Shown here piece by piece: positions 24,818-33,502 of a DNA stretch of 64,000 nt; positions within the stretch are counted from its first letter, which is position 1, and the number at the start of each line of letters is the position of its first letter. The stretch is from the NCBI RefSeq assembly GCF_000520015.2, contig NZ_CP007044.2, positions 682,001-746,000 on the forward strand, in the 5' to 3' direction. This DNA comes from Chania multitudinisentens RB-25 (GTDB lineage: Bacteria; Pseudomonadota; Gammaproteobacteria; Enterobacterales; Enterobacteriaceae). The notes beneath the pieces were generated by a model. The model saw nothing but the letters and a program-made list of their open reading frames with translations. It was not told the DNA's origin and made no database searches. The translations under genes and the position numbers were made by a program.

Positions 24818-25518
24818 GCGCGTTCTATCCAGCGTTCCAGCAGCTCCGGCAGCATACGCGCCAATTGGCTGAGCATCGCAGTACCCATCCCTGGTTGATA
24901 ATGTTGCGTGTCACGACTGCTGAAAATCACCATACCCAGTTCACCATGCTCCCCCAACAGAGTCAGGGCAACTGAACCAACCTGCTTAGCCTGCGGTAAC
25001 AACAGCAATAGCTCTGGGCCGTTAAGGCTGCCAAGGTAATGCAGCCGATCGCCCAGGCGTTGAATGCGCAACGGTTCAAACCCCGAACGTGCCAGACCAA
25101 GATGGGTAAAATCAGATGGCGCGCCAATGTTCCAACGGTCGTTAAACAAACGGATATTGGCCCCCGCCAAACCAAAGCCACGCGCCCAACTCTGCAAGCG
25201 ATTAAGCATATCCTGCAAGCTGCTGGCACCGGCCAGCTCAGCTTGCAGATGCAGCAAACGGGCGAACAGCGCTTCGTTGGCGCTGGCCTGCTCCATCAGC
25301 AAGGTGATCTCTTCTTCCAACTGGGTGATATGGTTGCGCTGCCGCGCCAGATGCCACTCCACCAGCGATACCGTGCCACGCACCGGATGCGGCACGCGCA
25401 TCAGCTCAACCTGGCGCGCATTGCGCATAAAAAAATCAGGATTCTGTAGCAGATACTGCATGATAATATTGTCATCAAGCTCAATATCTGTGGTTACCTG
25501 GCCCTCTACGCTCTTCAT
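24814..25518 (-). CDS. yigA: DUF484 family protein YigA
   Basis: This 234-residue DUF484 protein has a GAF-like fold predicted from the family. An N-terminal coiled segment (RQRNHITQLEEEITLLMEQ) is followed by the domain with SWARGFGLAGANIRLF and a C-terminal FSSRDTQHYQPGMGTAMLSQLARML. The function is not established. It is always found between dapF and xerC in enterobacteria, and here overlaps both by four bases, so it is co-translated with them. Confidence 0.9.
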   Translation of the reverse strand: MKSVEGQVTTDIELDDNIIMQYLLQNPDFFMRNARQVELMRVPHPVRGTVSLVEWHLARQRNHITQLEEEITLLMEQASANEALFARLLHLQAELAGASSLQDMLNRLQSWARGFGLAGANIRLFNDRWNIGAPSDFTHLGLARSGFEPLRIQRLGDRLHYLGSLNGPELLLLLPQAKQVGSVALTLLGEHGELGMVIFSSRDTQHYQPGMGTAMLSQLARMLPELLERWIERA

Positions 25519-26339
25519 AGATGAATAAATCCGTCGTAAACATGGGTTGCAGGGCCAGTCATAAACAAAGGGTTACCCGGCCCCTTCCAGCGGATATGCA
25601 GGCTGCCGCCCGGCAGTTCTACATGCACTTCTTCTGCCAGCAATTCCTGTTGGATACCGATCGCCACCGCTGCGCACGCGCCACTGCCGCAGGCCTGTGT
25701 TTCACCAGCGCCACGCTCATAAACGCGCAGTTTGATATGTTCACGGCTGACCACCTGCATAAAACCAATGTTGGCCCGTTCAGGGAAACGCTCGTGCTCT
25801 TCCAGCACCGGGCCGAGAAATTCGACCTTGGCGGTTGTGACATCATCTACCTGCAAAACACAATGCGGGTTACCCATCGAAACCACCCCACATAACACAG
25901 TATGCTCGGCGGCGCGCATAATGTAGGTTTTTTCTGCTTTGGCAGCACGGAACGGCACCACCTGGGGATCAAAGTTCGGCTCGCCCATATTGACGCATAC
26001 CTGATCGTCATCGGTCACACTCAGCACCATACGCCCAGTTTGGGTGCTGACGCGAATGTCGCGCTTGTTGGTCAAGCCTTTCAGCCGCACAAAGCGCGCA
26101 AAACAGCGAGCGCCGTTGCCACACTGCGCCACTTCACTGCCATCTGCATTGAAAATGCGATAATGAAAATCAAGTTCTGGATCGTAAGGAGGTTCTACCA
26201 CCAACATCTGGTCAAAGCCGATGCCCAAATGCCGATCGGCCAAGCGGCGAATCAGCTCAGGTGAAAAATAGACATTCTGTGTTACGGCATCGACCACCAT
26301 AAAGTCGTTACCCAGACCGTGCATTTTGGAGAACTGCAT
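25515..26339 (-). CDS. dapF: Diaminopimelate epimerase
   Basis: DapF converts LL- to meso-diaminopimelate for lysine and peptidoglycan synthesis. The 274 residues hold the two catalytic cysteines, Cys73 in AQCGNGARCF and the second in TQACGSGACAAVAIG near 217. MHGLGNDF at the N-terminus and GFDQMLVVE are also typical. It is the first large gene of the dapF-yigA-xerC-yigB set, 74 bp after lptM. Confidence 0.96.
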   Translation of the reverse strand: MQFSKMHGLGNDFMVVDAVTQNVYFSPELIRRLADRHLGIGFDQMLVVEPPYDPELDFHYRIFNADGSEVAQCGNGARCFARFVRLKGLTNKRDIRVSTQTGRMVLSVTDDDQVCVNMGEPNFDPQVVPFRAAKAEKTYIMRAAEHTVLCGVVSMGNPHCVLQVDDVTTAKVEFLGPVLEEHERFPERANIGFMQVVSREHIKLRVYERGAGETQACGSGACAAVAIGIQQELLAEEVHVELPGGSLHIRWKGPGNPLFMTGPATHVYDGFIHL

Positions 26340-26413
26340 ATCATACTCCGCTATCTGGACGTGCTATCCGCTTAACCACCGCAAACGGGCTGTGGCGGGT
26401 TGTTCATCGACGG

Positions 26414-26587
26414 CTATTGCTGAGTGCCAGCGGATTGTTGTTGATTTTTACCTACATTATCAGCATTGGTTGTTGGTTGTGCTGCCGGTGAATCATTCGG
26501 CGGAAAATACAGCGGGCCTTTCAGACCACAGCCAGAAAGCCCTGCCAGTAGAACGGCCATCAGCGCATAGCGCAGTTGTTTTCTCAT
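26414..26587 (-). CDS. lptM: LPS-assembly lipoprotein LptM (YifL)
   Basis: This 57-residue lipoprotein has a short basic N-terminus (MRKQLRYALMAVLLAG), the lipobox LSGC with the lipidated Cys at residue 20, and directly after it the family signature GLKGPLYFPP. The tail is Gln/Thr rich. E. coli LptM helps mature the LptD-LptE outer-membrane complex. An in-frame ATG two codons upstream (26593) has AGG five bases before it and may be the true start. It is upstream of dapF on the same strand, and divergent from cyaY. Confidence 0.88.
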   Translation of the reverse strand: MRKQLRYALMAVLLAGLSGCGLKGPLYFPPNDSPAAQPTTNADNVGKNQQQSAGTQQ

Positions 26588-26665
26588 TTGCATTAATGCC
26601 TGTAATTCATGCGTCCAAGGTCTCTATAATCGCAGGTGGATCATGAAAAGCAATAGGAATCGAAT

Positions 26666-26986
26666 ATGAACGACAGCGAGTTTCATCAGTTGGCTGACCA
26701 ATTGATGCTTGATATTGAACAGACACTGGATGATTTTGACGGCGATGCAGACATCGATTACGAAACCAACGGCGGCGTTATGACGCTGAGTTTTGAAAAC
26801 GGCACCAAGATTGTCATCAACCGCCAGGAACCGCTGCATCAGGTGTGGCTGGCCACCAAGGCCGGGGGGTATCATTTTAACTACCGTAACGGCGCCTGGT
26901 TCTGCGATCGCAGCAATCGAGAGTTCTATGCATTGCTTAGCGAAGCCACGAGCGTTCAGGCGGGAGAAACCATCAGTTTTGGTTGA
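26666..26986 (+). CDS. cyaY: Frataxin homologue CyaY
   Basis: CyaY is the bacterial frataxin, an iron-binding regulator of Fe-S cluster assembly on IscS. It has 106 residues with the acidic first helix MNDSEFHQLADQLMLDIEQTLDDFDGDAD, then the beta sheet containing VMTLSFENGTKIVINRQEP and QVWLATKAGGYHFNY. Length and motif order match the family fully. It is on the plus strand between lptM and the toxin-antitoxin pair. Confidence 0.95.
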   Translation: MNDSEFHQLADQLMLDIEQTLDDFDGDADIDYETNGGVMTLSFENGTKIVINRQEPLHQVWLATKAGGYHFNYRNGAWFCDRSNREFYALLSEATSVQAGETISFG

Positions 26987-27038
26987 ATTCTTGCCAAGGG
27001 GCACAAATGCTGTGCCCCGAGCGACAAATAGGCAATGT

Positions 27039-27350
27039 TTAAAGCGTTGCCAGTTCTGCAAGCGTCTGAGGGTATCTGTCGATCATTTTGATCAACAATA
27101 CCGCTTGTTTGTTCGGCCTCGCCAAGCCTTGTTCCCAGTTCTGATACGTGGTCACACCGGTATGTAAATACTGAGCAAAAACGGCTTGGGATAACTTCAA
27201 TTTTTCACGCACTGCTTTTAGTTCTACCGGGGTCATTGATGGCATCTTGGCGGTGACTCTATGAGTACGCAGCGTTTTTCTGCCCGCATTATGCGCCCCC
27301 CACGCTTCCATTCCTTCTTGAAGCTCGTCAAAAATGTTACGTTTACTCAT
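27039..27350 (-). CDS. HigA2-like antitoxin, helix-turn-helix
   Basis: This 103-residue protein has a disordered basic N-terminus (MSKRNIFDELQEGMEAW) and a C-terminal Xre-type helix-turn-helix, LKLSQAVFAQYLHTGVTTYQNWEQG. This fits HigA2-type antitoxins, in which the N-terminus blocks the toxin and the C-terminus binds DNA. ATG at 27350 lies inside the toxin gene end, an eight-base overlap typical of toxin-first modules. It ends just before cyaY's 3' end on the opposite strand. Confidence 0.85.
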   Translation of the reverse strand: MSKRNIFDELQEGMEAWGAHNAGRKTLRTHRVTAKMPSMTPVELKAVREKLKLSQAVFAQYLHTGVTTYQNWEQGLARPNKQAVLLIKMIDRYPQTLAELATL

Positions 27351-27687
27351 CCAGTTTCCCCTTCTTCGCTTGTTCGAGCATTCCACGCAGTAACTCTTGC
27401 TGTGGTTTAGTCAAATCATCTTTCTGATTTTTATCATACAAGGTAAACATCAGGAATTGTGATTTCTCCAGGTACCAATAATAAATCACTCGAATCCCAC
27501 CCCGTTTACCTTTCTGTCGTCTTAAGTCAGCAAAGCGAATTTTTCGCAATCCACCGGTATGCTGGATTACGTCGCCACATTCAGGGTTTTTCAACAATAT
27601 TTGTTGCAAACCGCGAAACTGATCATCGGTTAGATATTCTGCTCGGTACCGCTCAAATGGCGGAAGTTCAATAAACAACGCTTCCAT
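27343..27687 (-). CDS. HigB2/RelE-family toxin
   Basis: This 114-residue RelE-superfamily toxin closely resembles remembered HigB2. Visible features are RYRAEYLTDDQFRGLQQILL, then CGDVIQHTGGLRKIRFADLRRQKGKRGGIRVIYYWYLE and FTLYDKNQKDDLT. The basic KGKRGGIRVIYY strand carries the residues that bind and cut ribosome-bound mRNA in this family. ATG at 27687 is used; GTG at 27690 is possible. The toxin gene precedes the antitoxin gene and has a palindromic operator just upstream. The pair is inserted between cyaY and cyaA, which are adjacent in many relatives. Confidence 0.86.
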   Translation of the reverse strand: MEALFIELPPFERYRAEYLTDDQFRGLQQILLKNPECGDVIQHTGGLRKIRFADLRRQKGKRGGIRVIYYWYLEKSQFLMFTLYDKNQKDDLTKPQQELLRGMLEQAKKGKLDE

Positions 27688-27713
27688 CACAACACCGTCA
27701 ACTCTCCTTAGAA

Positions 27714-27743
27714 TAAGGATACAGTATCCCCAGGTTAAGGATA
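27714..27743. promoter_or_regulatory. Operator of the HigBA-like module
   Basis: A perfect 13-base palindrome, GGATACAGTATCC (27717-27729), lies 30 bases before the toxin start. The octamer TAAGGATA occurs twice in direct orientation at 27714-27721 and 27736-27743, 22 bases apart, i.e. two helical turns. This suits a dimeric helix-turn-helix antitoxin repressing its own operon. Confidence 0.6.
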
Positions 27744-27790
27744 GTTACATACTTATTCTGCGGTAGGTTAACAAAACTGATGGCTCTAGA

Positions 27791-30346
27791 TTAATGCAGT
27801 TGGAATTGCTGTTTCAGAGGCTGAGCGACATTGGTGTCAGAAATAGTGACACACAGGTTCGATAGCGTATTACTGCGGAATGGGATCACCTGAGTGCGGC
27901 CGTCCAACTGCACAATCTGGTAAAACTGCGGCAGGTTGAAGTTGATAAAGCTGGAACCGTAGGTAAAGCGATCGTGCGACGAAGAGTAGAAGCGGCTGAC
28001 GTCACGCACCAATTCTTCCTTACTGCCTTCACAATGGTGATACACCTCAATCCGGTTCGACTCATCCAGAATGTAGATGTTGAAGCCTTTCTCATCCGTA
28101 GTGTCTTCAAAGAAGAACTGAATGATCCCCTCACTGGCAAAACCATCTACCACCGGCGGCAAATGTACCTGATCGGCTTCCACCTTAACTGACAGACCAT
28201 GCAGCTTATTGTTGGAAATTGCTCCATAGAACTCCACCGCATTCTCCAGCTTTTGCACCGATACACTCAGGCGTTCAAAGAACAAGCCCCAGGTTTGCCC
28301 GGATACACGCACCGCTTTGAAACGGCCCGGCTCAAGACGCGTGCTGGAAAGACGCAGTTCAATGCACTCGGAAACCAACTGCTGAATACGGGTACGGATC
28401 AGGCCACGCAGATGCTGGCTATAGCAAAATACTTCCACAGATTCTGGCGGGGCAGCATCCTGATGCATCTTGCCCAGAATGGTTTTCAGCGCTTCAAGCA
28501 CTGATTGTTCGCCACTGAAATGCAGAGTACGCACTTCGTTCCACGAGTTGCGGTACAACAAATCAATACTGCCGACCAAGCATTGCTGTTGTTGACCAAA
28601 ACTGAACACGTCCAGCTTGCGGAAATCAAAATGCACCACCTGATTGCGGAAAGCGGCCGTGGGATCGTTTTCCAGGTTGACGATAATCGCCAAGTGGCGG
28701 ATCTCACAGGGGCTGTACAGCGCTTTCGGCGTTGGGGCAGACAAACGCAATGGGAAGTGGTGTGACACATCAACAACCAGCTCCTGCAACTTGGCAAAAT
28801 CGCAGAGATCGCCGCTCTTGATATGCAAACGGGTTTGTGGCGTCAACAAACCATTGAAATAGGCCCAGGCCACCAGTTTGTTCAAGTAGCGGTTATATTC
28901 CAATGGCTGATGGCTAACAATGGCGCTCATCGCCGGTGCCTGGTTATACAAATACCAGCCGGTACGGTTGGCGCGGCCAACGGGCACGTGAATAAAGGTT
29001 AAATCGTTTTCCGACAGATCCGGCGAAATCTGCGGGTTTACCAACGTCACTTTCCCCGGCAGCGCTTCAAATGCTGCGTACAGCTTACGGGTTAACACCC
29101 CGATATCCTGCGGGCTGGCGCTGACGCTGAGGTTGTTACGGCGGGCAAAGCGGATCAGGTTGCGATAGCTCTGCATCATCGCATCCAGCAGTTCATTATG
29201 CGCTTCACGCACGCGCTCGATCTTCCAGTTAGCGCGGTTATCAAGGATCGCCAAACGCTCCTCGCTCCAGCCCCATTCGCTGACCAACTGGCTGAGAATT
29301 TCCCGCCGCCAGCCAACGCAGGCTTTAGAACGTGACAATTTCTCACAGACTTTCAGATAGAAACAACGGCGGACAAGATCGAGGCGGGTGGTATCGTTGA
29401 TTTGGGTCAGGTAGTGGGTAACACGTTCCAGCATCATACAATAGGCATCAAGGCCAAAACAGACGATCTCACCTTCGTGCAAGCGCTGCTTGATATCCAT
29501 TGCCAACAATTGCGTGTTGGGGTACTCCCATGAATAGGCCTCAAGCAACAACGTTTTCAAGACCGCTTTATAAGGGGAATCGATACTTTTATACAGTTGC
29601 CATAAACTGGCACCAAAGTATTCTTCAGCGGAGAGAGTGCCTAGCCCACCGAGATCCAACCATTCATTCGGCGTTAATACTCCCTGCGCATACAACGACA
29701 AAACATATTCATCATAATGCGCTTCTTCTTCGCCCGGCACCATATTCCAGAGGATGCGTTTCCCTGCCAGACGCACCGCAGAACGGTAAAATTCATCCAG
29801 CAGCAGGATATGCTGGGTAGAACCGCAGTCCTCACCGCTCAGGCTACCACTTTCATTATGGCGGAAACGGTTTTCGTCAATCAGGAAGAAGCTGACATCC
29901 ACCCCGATGGACGCTGCCCACTTTTCCAGTAAACTGCATTTCTGCTGGAGGCGGTTGCGTTCTTCGTTGTCAAGCCAGGATTGGTGGCATACCCAAATAT
30001 CCAGATCTGAGGTACAACTTTGGCCAATCGACGAAGTACTGCCCATGGAGTAAACCCCGGTGATCGGTAATTCGCCGCAGGCCATTTTCTCGAATGGGCT
30101 TCCCCATTTATCTTCTAAATCAATGAGATAATCTTGCTGTGTTTCATCAGGCGTGTAGAAACAGACACCATGGGGAACGTTACCGTTGAGGTACCCTGGC
30201 ATCAGCGGATGATGATGGTGCAATAAGGTAGGCAGCAGACTATACACCCGTTGGAACGCAGGCTTCATAGCCGCCAGGGCACGATCGACACGTAATTGGT
30301 TGATCGCATCCAGTCTTTGTTTCAGTGTCTCGATGTAGAGGTACAA
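27791..30346 (-). CDS. cyaA: Class I adenylate cyclase
   Basis: CyaA makes cAMP for CRP-dependent catabolite control. The 851 residues comprise the catalytic nucleotidyltransferase-fold half, with GSTSSIGQSCTSDLDIW at 102-118 (metal-binding Asp114 and Asp116), and the regulatory C-terminal half involved in control by the glucose PTS. The start codon is TTG at 30346-30344, giving MYLYIETLKQRLDAINQLR as in E. coli, where the UUG keeps expression low. A CRP site overlaps the upstream promoter. It is divergent from hemC. Confidence 0.97.
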   Translation of the reverse strand: MYLYIETLKQRLDAINQLRVDRALAAMKPAFQRVYSLLPTLLHHHHPLMPGYLNGNVPHGVCFYTPDETQQDYLIDLEDKWGSPFEKMACGELPITGVYSMGSTSSIGQSCTSDLDIWVCHQSWLDNEERNRLQQKCSLLEKWAASIGVDVSFFLIDENRFRHNESGSLSGEDCGSTQHILLLDEFYRSAVRLAGKRILWNMVPGEEEAHYDEYVLSLYAQGVLTPNEWLDLGGLGTLSAEEYFGASLWQLYKSIDSPYKAVLKTLLLEAYSWEYPNTQLLAMDIKQRLHEGEIVCFGLDAYCMMLERVTHYLTQINDTTRLDLVRRCFYLKVCEKLSRSKACVGWRREILSQLVSEWGWSEERLAILDNRANWKIERVREAHNELLDAMMQSYRNLIRFARRNNLSVSASPQDIGVLTRKLYAAFEALPGKVTLVNPQISPDLSENDLTFIHVPVGRANRTGWYLYNQAPAMSAIVSHQPLEYNRYLNKLVAWAYFNGLLTPQTRLHIKSGDLCDFAKLQELVVDVSHHFPLRLSAPTPKALYSPCEIRHLAIIVNLENDPTAAFRNQVVHFDFRKLDVFSFGQQQQCLVGSIDLLYRNSWNEVRTLHFSGEQSVLEALKTILGKMHQDAAPPESVEVFCYSQHLRGLIRTRIQQLVSECIELRLSSTRLEPGRFKAVRVSGQTWGLFFERLSVSVQKLENAVEFYGAISNNKLHGLSVKVEADQVHLPPVVDGFASEGIIQFFFEDTTDEKGFNIYILDESNRIEVYHHCEGSKEELVRDVSRFYSSSHDRFTYGSSFINFNLPQFYQIVQLDGRTQVIPFRSNTLSNLCVTISDTNVAQPLKQQFQLH

Positions 30347-30440
30347 GACGTCTCGCCTGATTATCCTGGTATTTGAAAAAAACCCGTATTCCAGTAGCGT
30401 CTTTAAAGTTTAGGAGAATATTTGACGACTTATTGCTGGA

Positions 30441-30478
30441 AACGTGATCAATCTAACACCTTGCTGATTGACCGTAAA
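30441..30478 (-). promoter_or_regulatory. cyaA promoter with overlapping CRP site
   Basis: On the minus strand TTTACG (30478-30473), a 17-base spacer and TAGATT (30455-30450) form the promoter. AAGGTGTTAGATTGATCACG at 30462-30443 is a CRP site overlapping the -10 box, nearly identical to the E. coli cyaA P2 operator. cAMP-CRP should repress cyaA here, giving feedback control. Confidence 0.75.
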
Positions 30479-30614
30479 GGAGGTAAAACGACACAATTAT
30501 CGCCGTGTTTCTCTAAATGACTCTAAATAGTTGGCTTACGGCGTTAACCGCCCTTCAACACTTCCTCGTGCCCCATTGATTCTGTTGTCCTTTCTCCGCT
30601 TATGGCTTCTTCCA

Positions 30615-30643
30615 CTGACAGTTTTCCTACTCAGTGGTAGGAT
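30615..30643 (+). promoter_or_regulatory. Probable hemC promoter
   Basis: CTGACA (30615-30620), a 17-base spacer and TAGGAT (30638-30643) lie about 30 bases before the hemC ATG. The rest of the 327-bp cyaA-hemC gap shows no gene. Confidence 0.55.
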
Positions 30644-30673
30644 GGGCGGCGAATGATAAAAATGGTAATAAGC

Positions 30674-31615
30674 ATGCTAGACACAATGGTTCGAATTGCC
30701 ACTCGACAAAGCCCACTGGCACTGTGGCAAGCACATTATGTGCAACAGCATCTGATAGCCAGCCATCCAGGTTTGCGGGTTGAATTGGTGCCGATGGTAA
30801 CGCGTGGCGATATTATTCTGGATACGCCACTGGCTAAAGTCGGTGGTAAAGGCCTGTTCGTGAAAGAGCTTGAACTGGCTTTGCTGGAGGGCCGAGCGGA
30901 TATCGCCGTGCACTCCATGAAAGATGTCCCTGTCGCTTTCCCTGAAGGGTTGGGGCTGGTGACCATTTGCGAACGCGACGATCCACGTGATGCGTTTGTT
31001 TCCAATCATTTCGCTTCCCTCGAACAACTGCCGCAAGGTTGCGTGGTGGGTACATCCAGCCTGCGCCGCCAATGCCAATTGCGTGCACGCCGCCCGGATT
31101 TGATCGTGCGCGATCTGAGGGGCAACGTGGGCACCCGGCTGGCGAAACTGGATAACGGCGATTACGACGCCATCATTCTGGCCGTGGCCGGGTTGAAACG
31201 TTTGGGGTTAGAACAACGCATTCGCTGCCCCCTGAGCCCTGAAGAATCACTGCCAGCCGTCGGCCAAGGTGCCGTAGGCGTTGAATGCCGCCTTGACGAC
31301 GAGGTGACCCGTGCGCTGCTCGCGCCGCTCAACCACCGGGCTACAGAAATCCGCGTCCGTGCGGAACGGGCAATGAATACCCGGCTGGAAGGCGGTTGCC
31401 AAGTTCCCATTGGCAGTTATGCCGAATGGGAAAACGAACAACTGTGGCTGCGTGCGCTAGTCGGTGCCCCTGACGGTAGCCAGATATTACGCGGTGAACG
31501 CCGTGGCCCTGCGGCCATGGCTGAGCAGATGGGCATTGAGCTAGCGGAAGAGCTGCTAGCCGCAGGAGCCCGAGAGATCCTGCATGAGGTTTATCAAGGG
31601 AATCCCCCAGCATGA
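30674..31615 (+). CDS. hemC: Porphobilinogen deaminase
   Basis: HemC joins four porphobilinogen units to hydroxymethylbilane. The 313 residues have IATRQSPLALWQA at the N-terminus, KVGGKGLFVKELE, the substrate-binding SSLRRQCQL and RDLRGNVGTRL, and the cofactor-linking cysteine in LEGGCQVPIGSY near 242. ATG at 30674 (MLDTMVRIATRQ) matches the family; an ATG at 30653 is in frame but lies at the predicted transcription start. Its stop overlaps hemD by four bases in the hemCDXY operon. Confidence 0.96.
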   Translation: MLDTMVRIATRQSPLALWQAHYVQQHLIASHPGLRVELVPMVTRGDIILDTPLAKVGGKGLFVKELELALLEGRADIAVHSMKDVPVAFPEGLGLVTICERDDPRDAFVSNHFASLEQLPQGCVVGTSSLRRQCQLRARRPDLIVRDLRGNVGTRLAKLDNGDYDAIILAVAGLKRLGLEQRIRCPLSPEESLPAVGQGAVGVECRLDDEVTRALLAPLNHRATEIRVRAERAMNTRLEGGCQVPIGSYAEWENEQLWLRALVGAPDGSQILRGERRGPAAMAEQMGIELAEELLAAGAREILHEVYQGNPPA

Positions 31616-32352
31616 CCATCCTGGTAACCCGCCCGTCTCCGGCAGGGGAACAGCTGGTATGCCGCCTGCGAGCGCATGGTCGGATTGCTTATCATGCACC
31701 GCTGATTGATTTTGCCCCTGGGGTTGATTTGCCTAGGTTGCCTCAAGGGCTAGCCCTGTTGAACGCTGGCGATCTGGTGTTCGTACTGTCACAGCATGCC
31801 GTCAGTTATGCCTATTCCGTAATCAACCGGGCTGGGCTTCAATGGCCCTCTCACTTATCTTATTATGCGATAGGCCGCCCCACCGCCTTGGCAATGCATC
31901 GTATTTGTAGCCTGCCAGTAGAATACCCACGCGAGCGTGAAATCAGTGAAACACTGTTACTGCTGCCGGCGTTGCAAAAACTGGCTGGCAAGCAGGTATT
32001 AATCATGCGTGGCAACGGCGGCCGTGAACTGCTTGGTGACACACTGCGTGAGCGTGGTGCGGCCATCAGCTATTATGAATGCTACCAGCGCAGCCCGATT
32101 CATTACGATGGCAATGAACAGAGTGCTCATTGGCAGCGGGCAGGCGTAGATACGCTGGTAGTGACCAGCGGTGAAATGTTACAACAGCTCTATACTTTAG
32201 TTCCTGATTACTATCGTTCTTCCTGGCTGTTAGGCTGCCATCTGATAGTCGTGAGTGAACGCTTGGCTACCTTTGCTCAAGAATTGGGCTGGAGTACTAT
32301 TCGGGTAGCTGATAACGCCGATAATGACGCGCTCATGCGCGCACTACAATAA
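31612..32352 (+). CDS. hemD: Uroporphyrinogen-III synthase
   Basis: HemD closes and flips ring D of hydroxymethylbilane to uroporphyrinogen III. The 246-residue protein has the two-domain alpha/beta fold; recognisable segments are ILVTRPSPAGEQLVCRLRAHG, the conserved Ser-rich FVLSQHAV, RGNGGRELLGDTLRERGA and TSGEMLQQL. Sequence is loosely conserved in this family, but length and position between hemC and hemX are decisive. It is coupled to hemC by a four-base overlap. Confidence 0.94.
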   Translation: MTILVTRPSPAGEQLVCRLRAHGRIAYHAPLIDFAPGVDLPRLPQGLALLNAGDLVFVLSQHAVSYAYSVINRAGLQWPSHLSYYAIGRPTALAMHRICSLPVEYPREREISETLLLLPALQKLAGKQVLIMRGNGGRELLGDTLRERGAAISYYECYQRSPIHYDGNEQSAHWQRAGVDTLVVTSGEMLQQLYTLVPDYYRSSWLLGCHLIVVSERLATFAQELGWSTIRVADNADNDALMRALQ

Positions 32353-32374
32353 CCTGACTATGGGACGTGCCACT

Positions 32375-33499
32375 ATGACGGAACAAAACACTCTATCCGC
32401 TCCGGTTGAAGAGCCAACCCCTGCGGCCAAGAGCCCCCAGCAGCCAGACGCTGACCACCGTAAAGGCAAGAGTACCGGTCCGGTACTGGGCGTGATCGCT
32501 ATCGTGCTGGTTATCGCACTGGGTGCTGGTGGCTATTACCACACACACCAGCAAGCACAAACGCTGATTGCAGCGAATCAAGCCTTGCAGCAGCAGCTAA
32601 CCAGCCTGCAACAAAACCAGCAGCAGGGGAGAAATGCGCTGGAGGCCTTAATGCAGCAGCAAGCTAAAACGCTGGACGCTGCCGGTCAGGAGCAGGCCTC
32701 GCTGGCCCGCCAATTAAATGAACTGCAAGAGAAAGTCTCTACGATTTCCGGCGGTGATGCCAAAACCTGGCTGTTGGCACAGGCTGATTTCCTGGTGAAA
32801 ATGGCAGGCCGTAAACTGTGGGGTGATCAAGATGTCACTACCGCAGCCACCTTGCTTAAAAGCGCTGATGCCAGTCTGGCTGAAATGAACGATCCCAGCC
32901 TGCTTGACATTCGCCGCACCATCACTGAAGACATCGCATCACTCTCTGCCGTCGCTCAGGTCGATTTTGACGGCATGATTCTGCGGGTAAACCAGCTTTC
33001 CAATCAGGTCGATAATTTACGCCTGGCGGATAACAACAACGATGAAACACCGATGGATCAAGATAGCAGCGAGCTTTCCAGTTCATTGAGTGAATGGCGC
33101 CAGAATCTGACTAAAAGCTGGCACAACTTTATGGCAGATTTCATCACCATCCGCCGCCGGGATACTCATGCCGAACCGTTGCTGGCACCGAATCAGGATA
33201 TTTATCTGCGTGAGAATATCCGTTCGCGCTTGCTGGTGGCAGCACAAGCGATTCCTCGCCACCAGAACGAAGTGTATAAACAGTCGCTGGAAACTGTTTC
33301 TACCTGGGTACGTGCGTATTTCGATACTACCGACCCCACCACCAAAGCCTTCTTGGAAGAGTTGGACAATCTAAGCCAACAACCGGTTTCTATGGATGTG
33401 CCAAATCAACTGAAAAGCCAACCATTGTTGGAAAAACTGATGCAGACCCGGGTACGCAATCTGTTAACCCAGGCCCCTGCCACTCACCAGGAGGGATAA
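32375..33499 (+). CDS. hemX: HemX, membrane-anchored coiled-coil protein of the hem operon
   Basis: HemX (374 residues) has a Pro-rich cytoplasmic N-terminus, one membrane span (GVIAIVLVIALGAGGYY at about 53-69), a Gln-rich coiled coil (about 75-140) and a periplasmic helical domain. It was once called uroporphyrin-III C-methyltransferase, but no SAM-binding motif is visible, so that label is doubtful. ATG at 32375 (MTEQNTLSAPVEEP) follows the hemD stop by 22 bases. hemY starts 3 bases after its stop. Confidence 0.93.
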   Translation: MTEQNTLSAPVEEPTPAAKSPQQPDADHRKGKSTGPVLGVIAIVLVIALGAGGYYHTHQQAQTLIAANQALQQQLTSLQQNQQQGRNALEALMQQQAKTLDAAGQEQASLARQLNELQEKVSTISGGDAKTWLLAQADFLVKMAGRKLWGDQDVTTAATLLKSADASLAEMNDPSLLDIRRTITEDIASLSAVAQVDFDGMILRVNQLSNQVDNLRLADNNNDETPMDQDSSELSSSLSEWRQNLTKSWHNFMADFITIRRRDTHAEPLLAPNQDIYLRENIRSRLLVAAQAIPRHQNEVYKQSLETVSTWVRAYFDTTDPTTKAFLEELDNLSQQPVSMDVPNQLKSQPLLEKLMQTRVRNLLTQAPATHQEG

Positions 33500-33502
33500 G
33501 CC

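Noticed and set aside
32375..33499. HemX as uroporphyrinogen-III methyltransferase
   Set aside because: No SAM-binding motifs; it is a membrane-anchored coiled-coil protein, and the enzyme name is an old mis-annotation.
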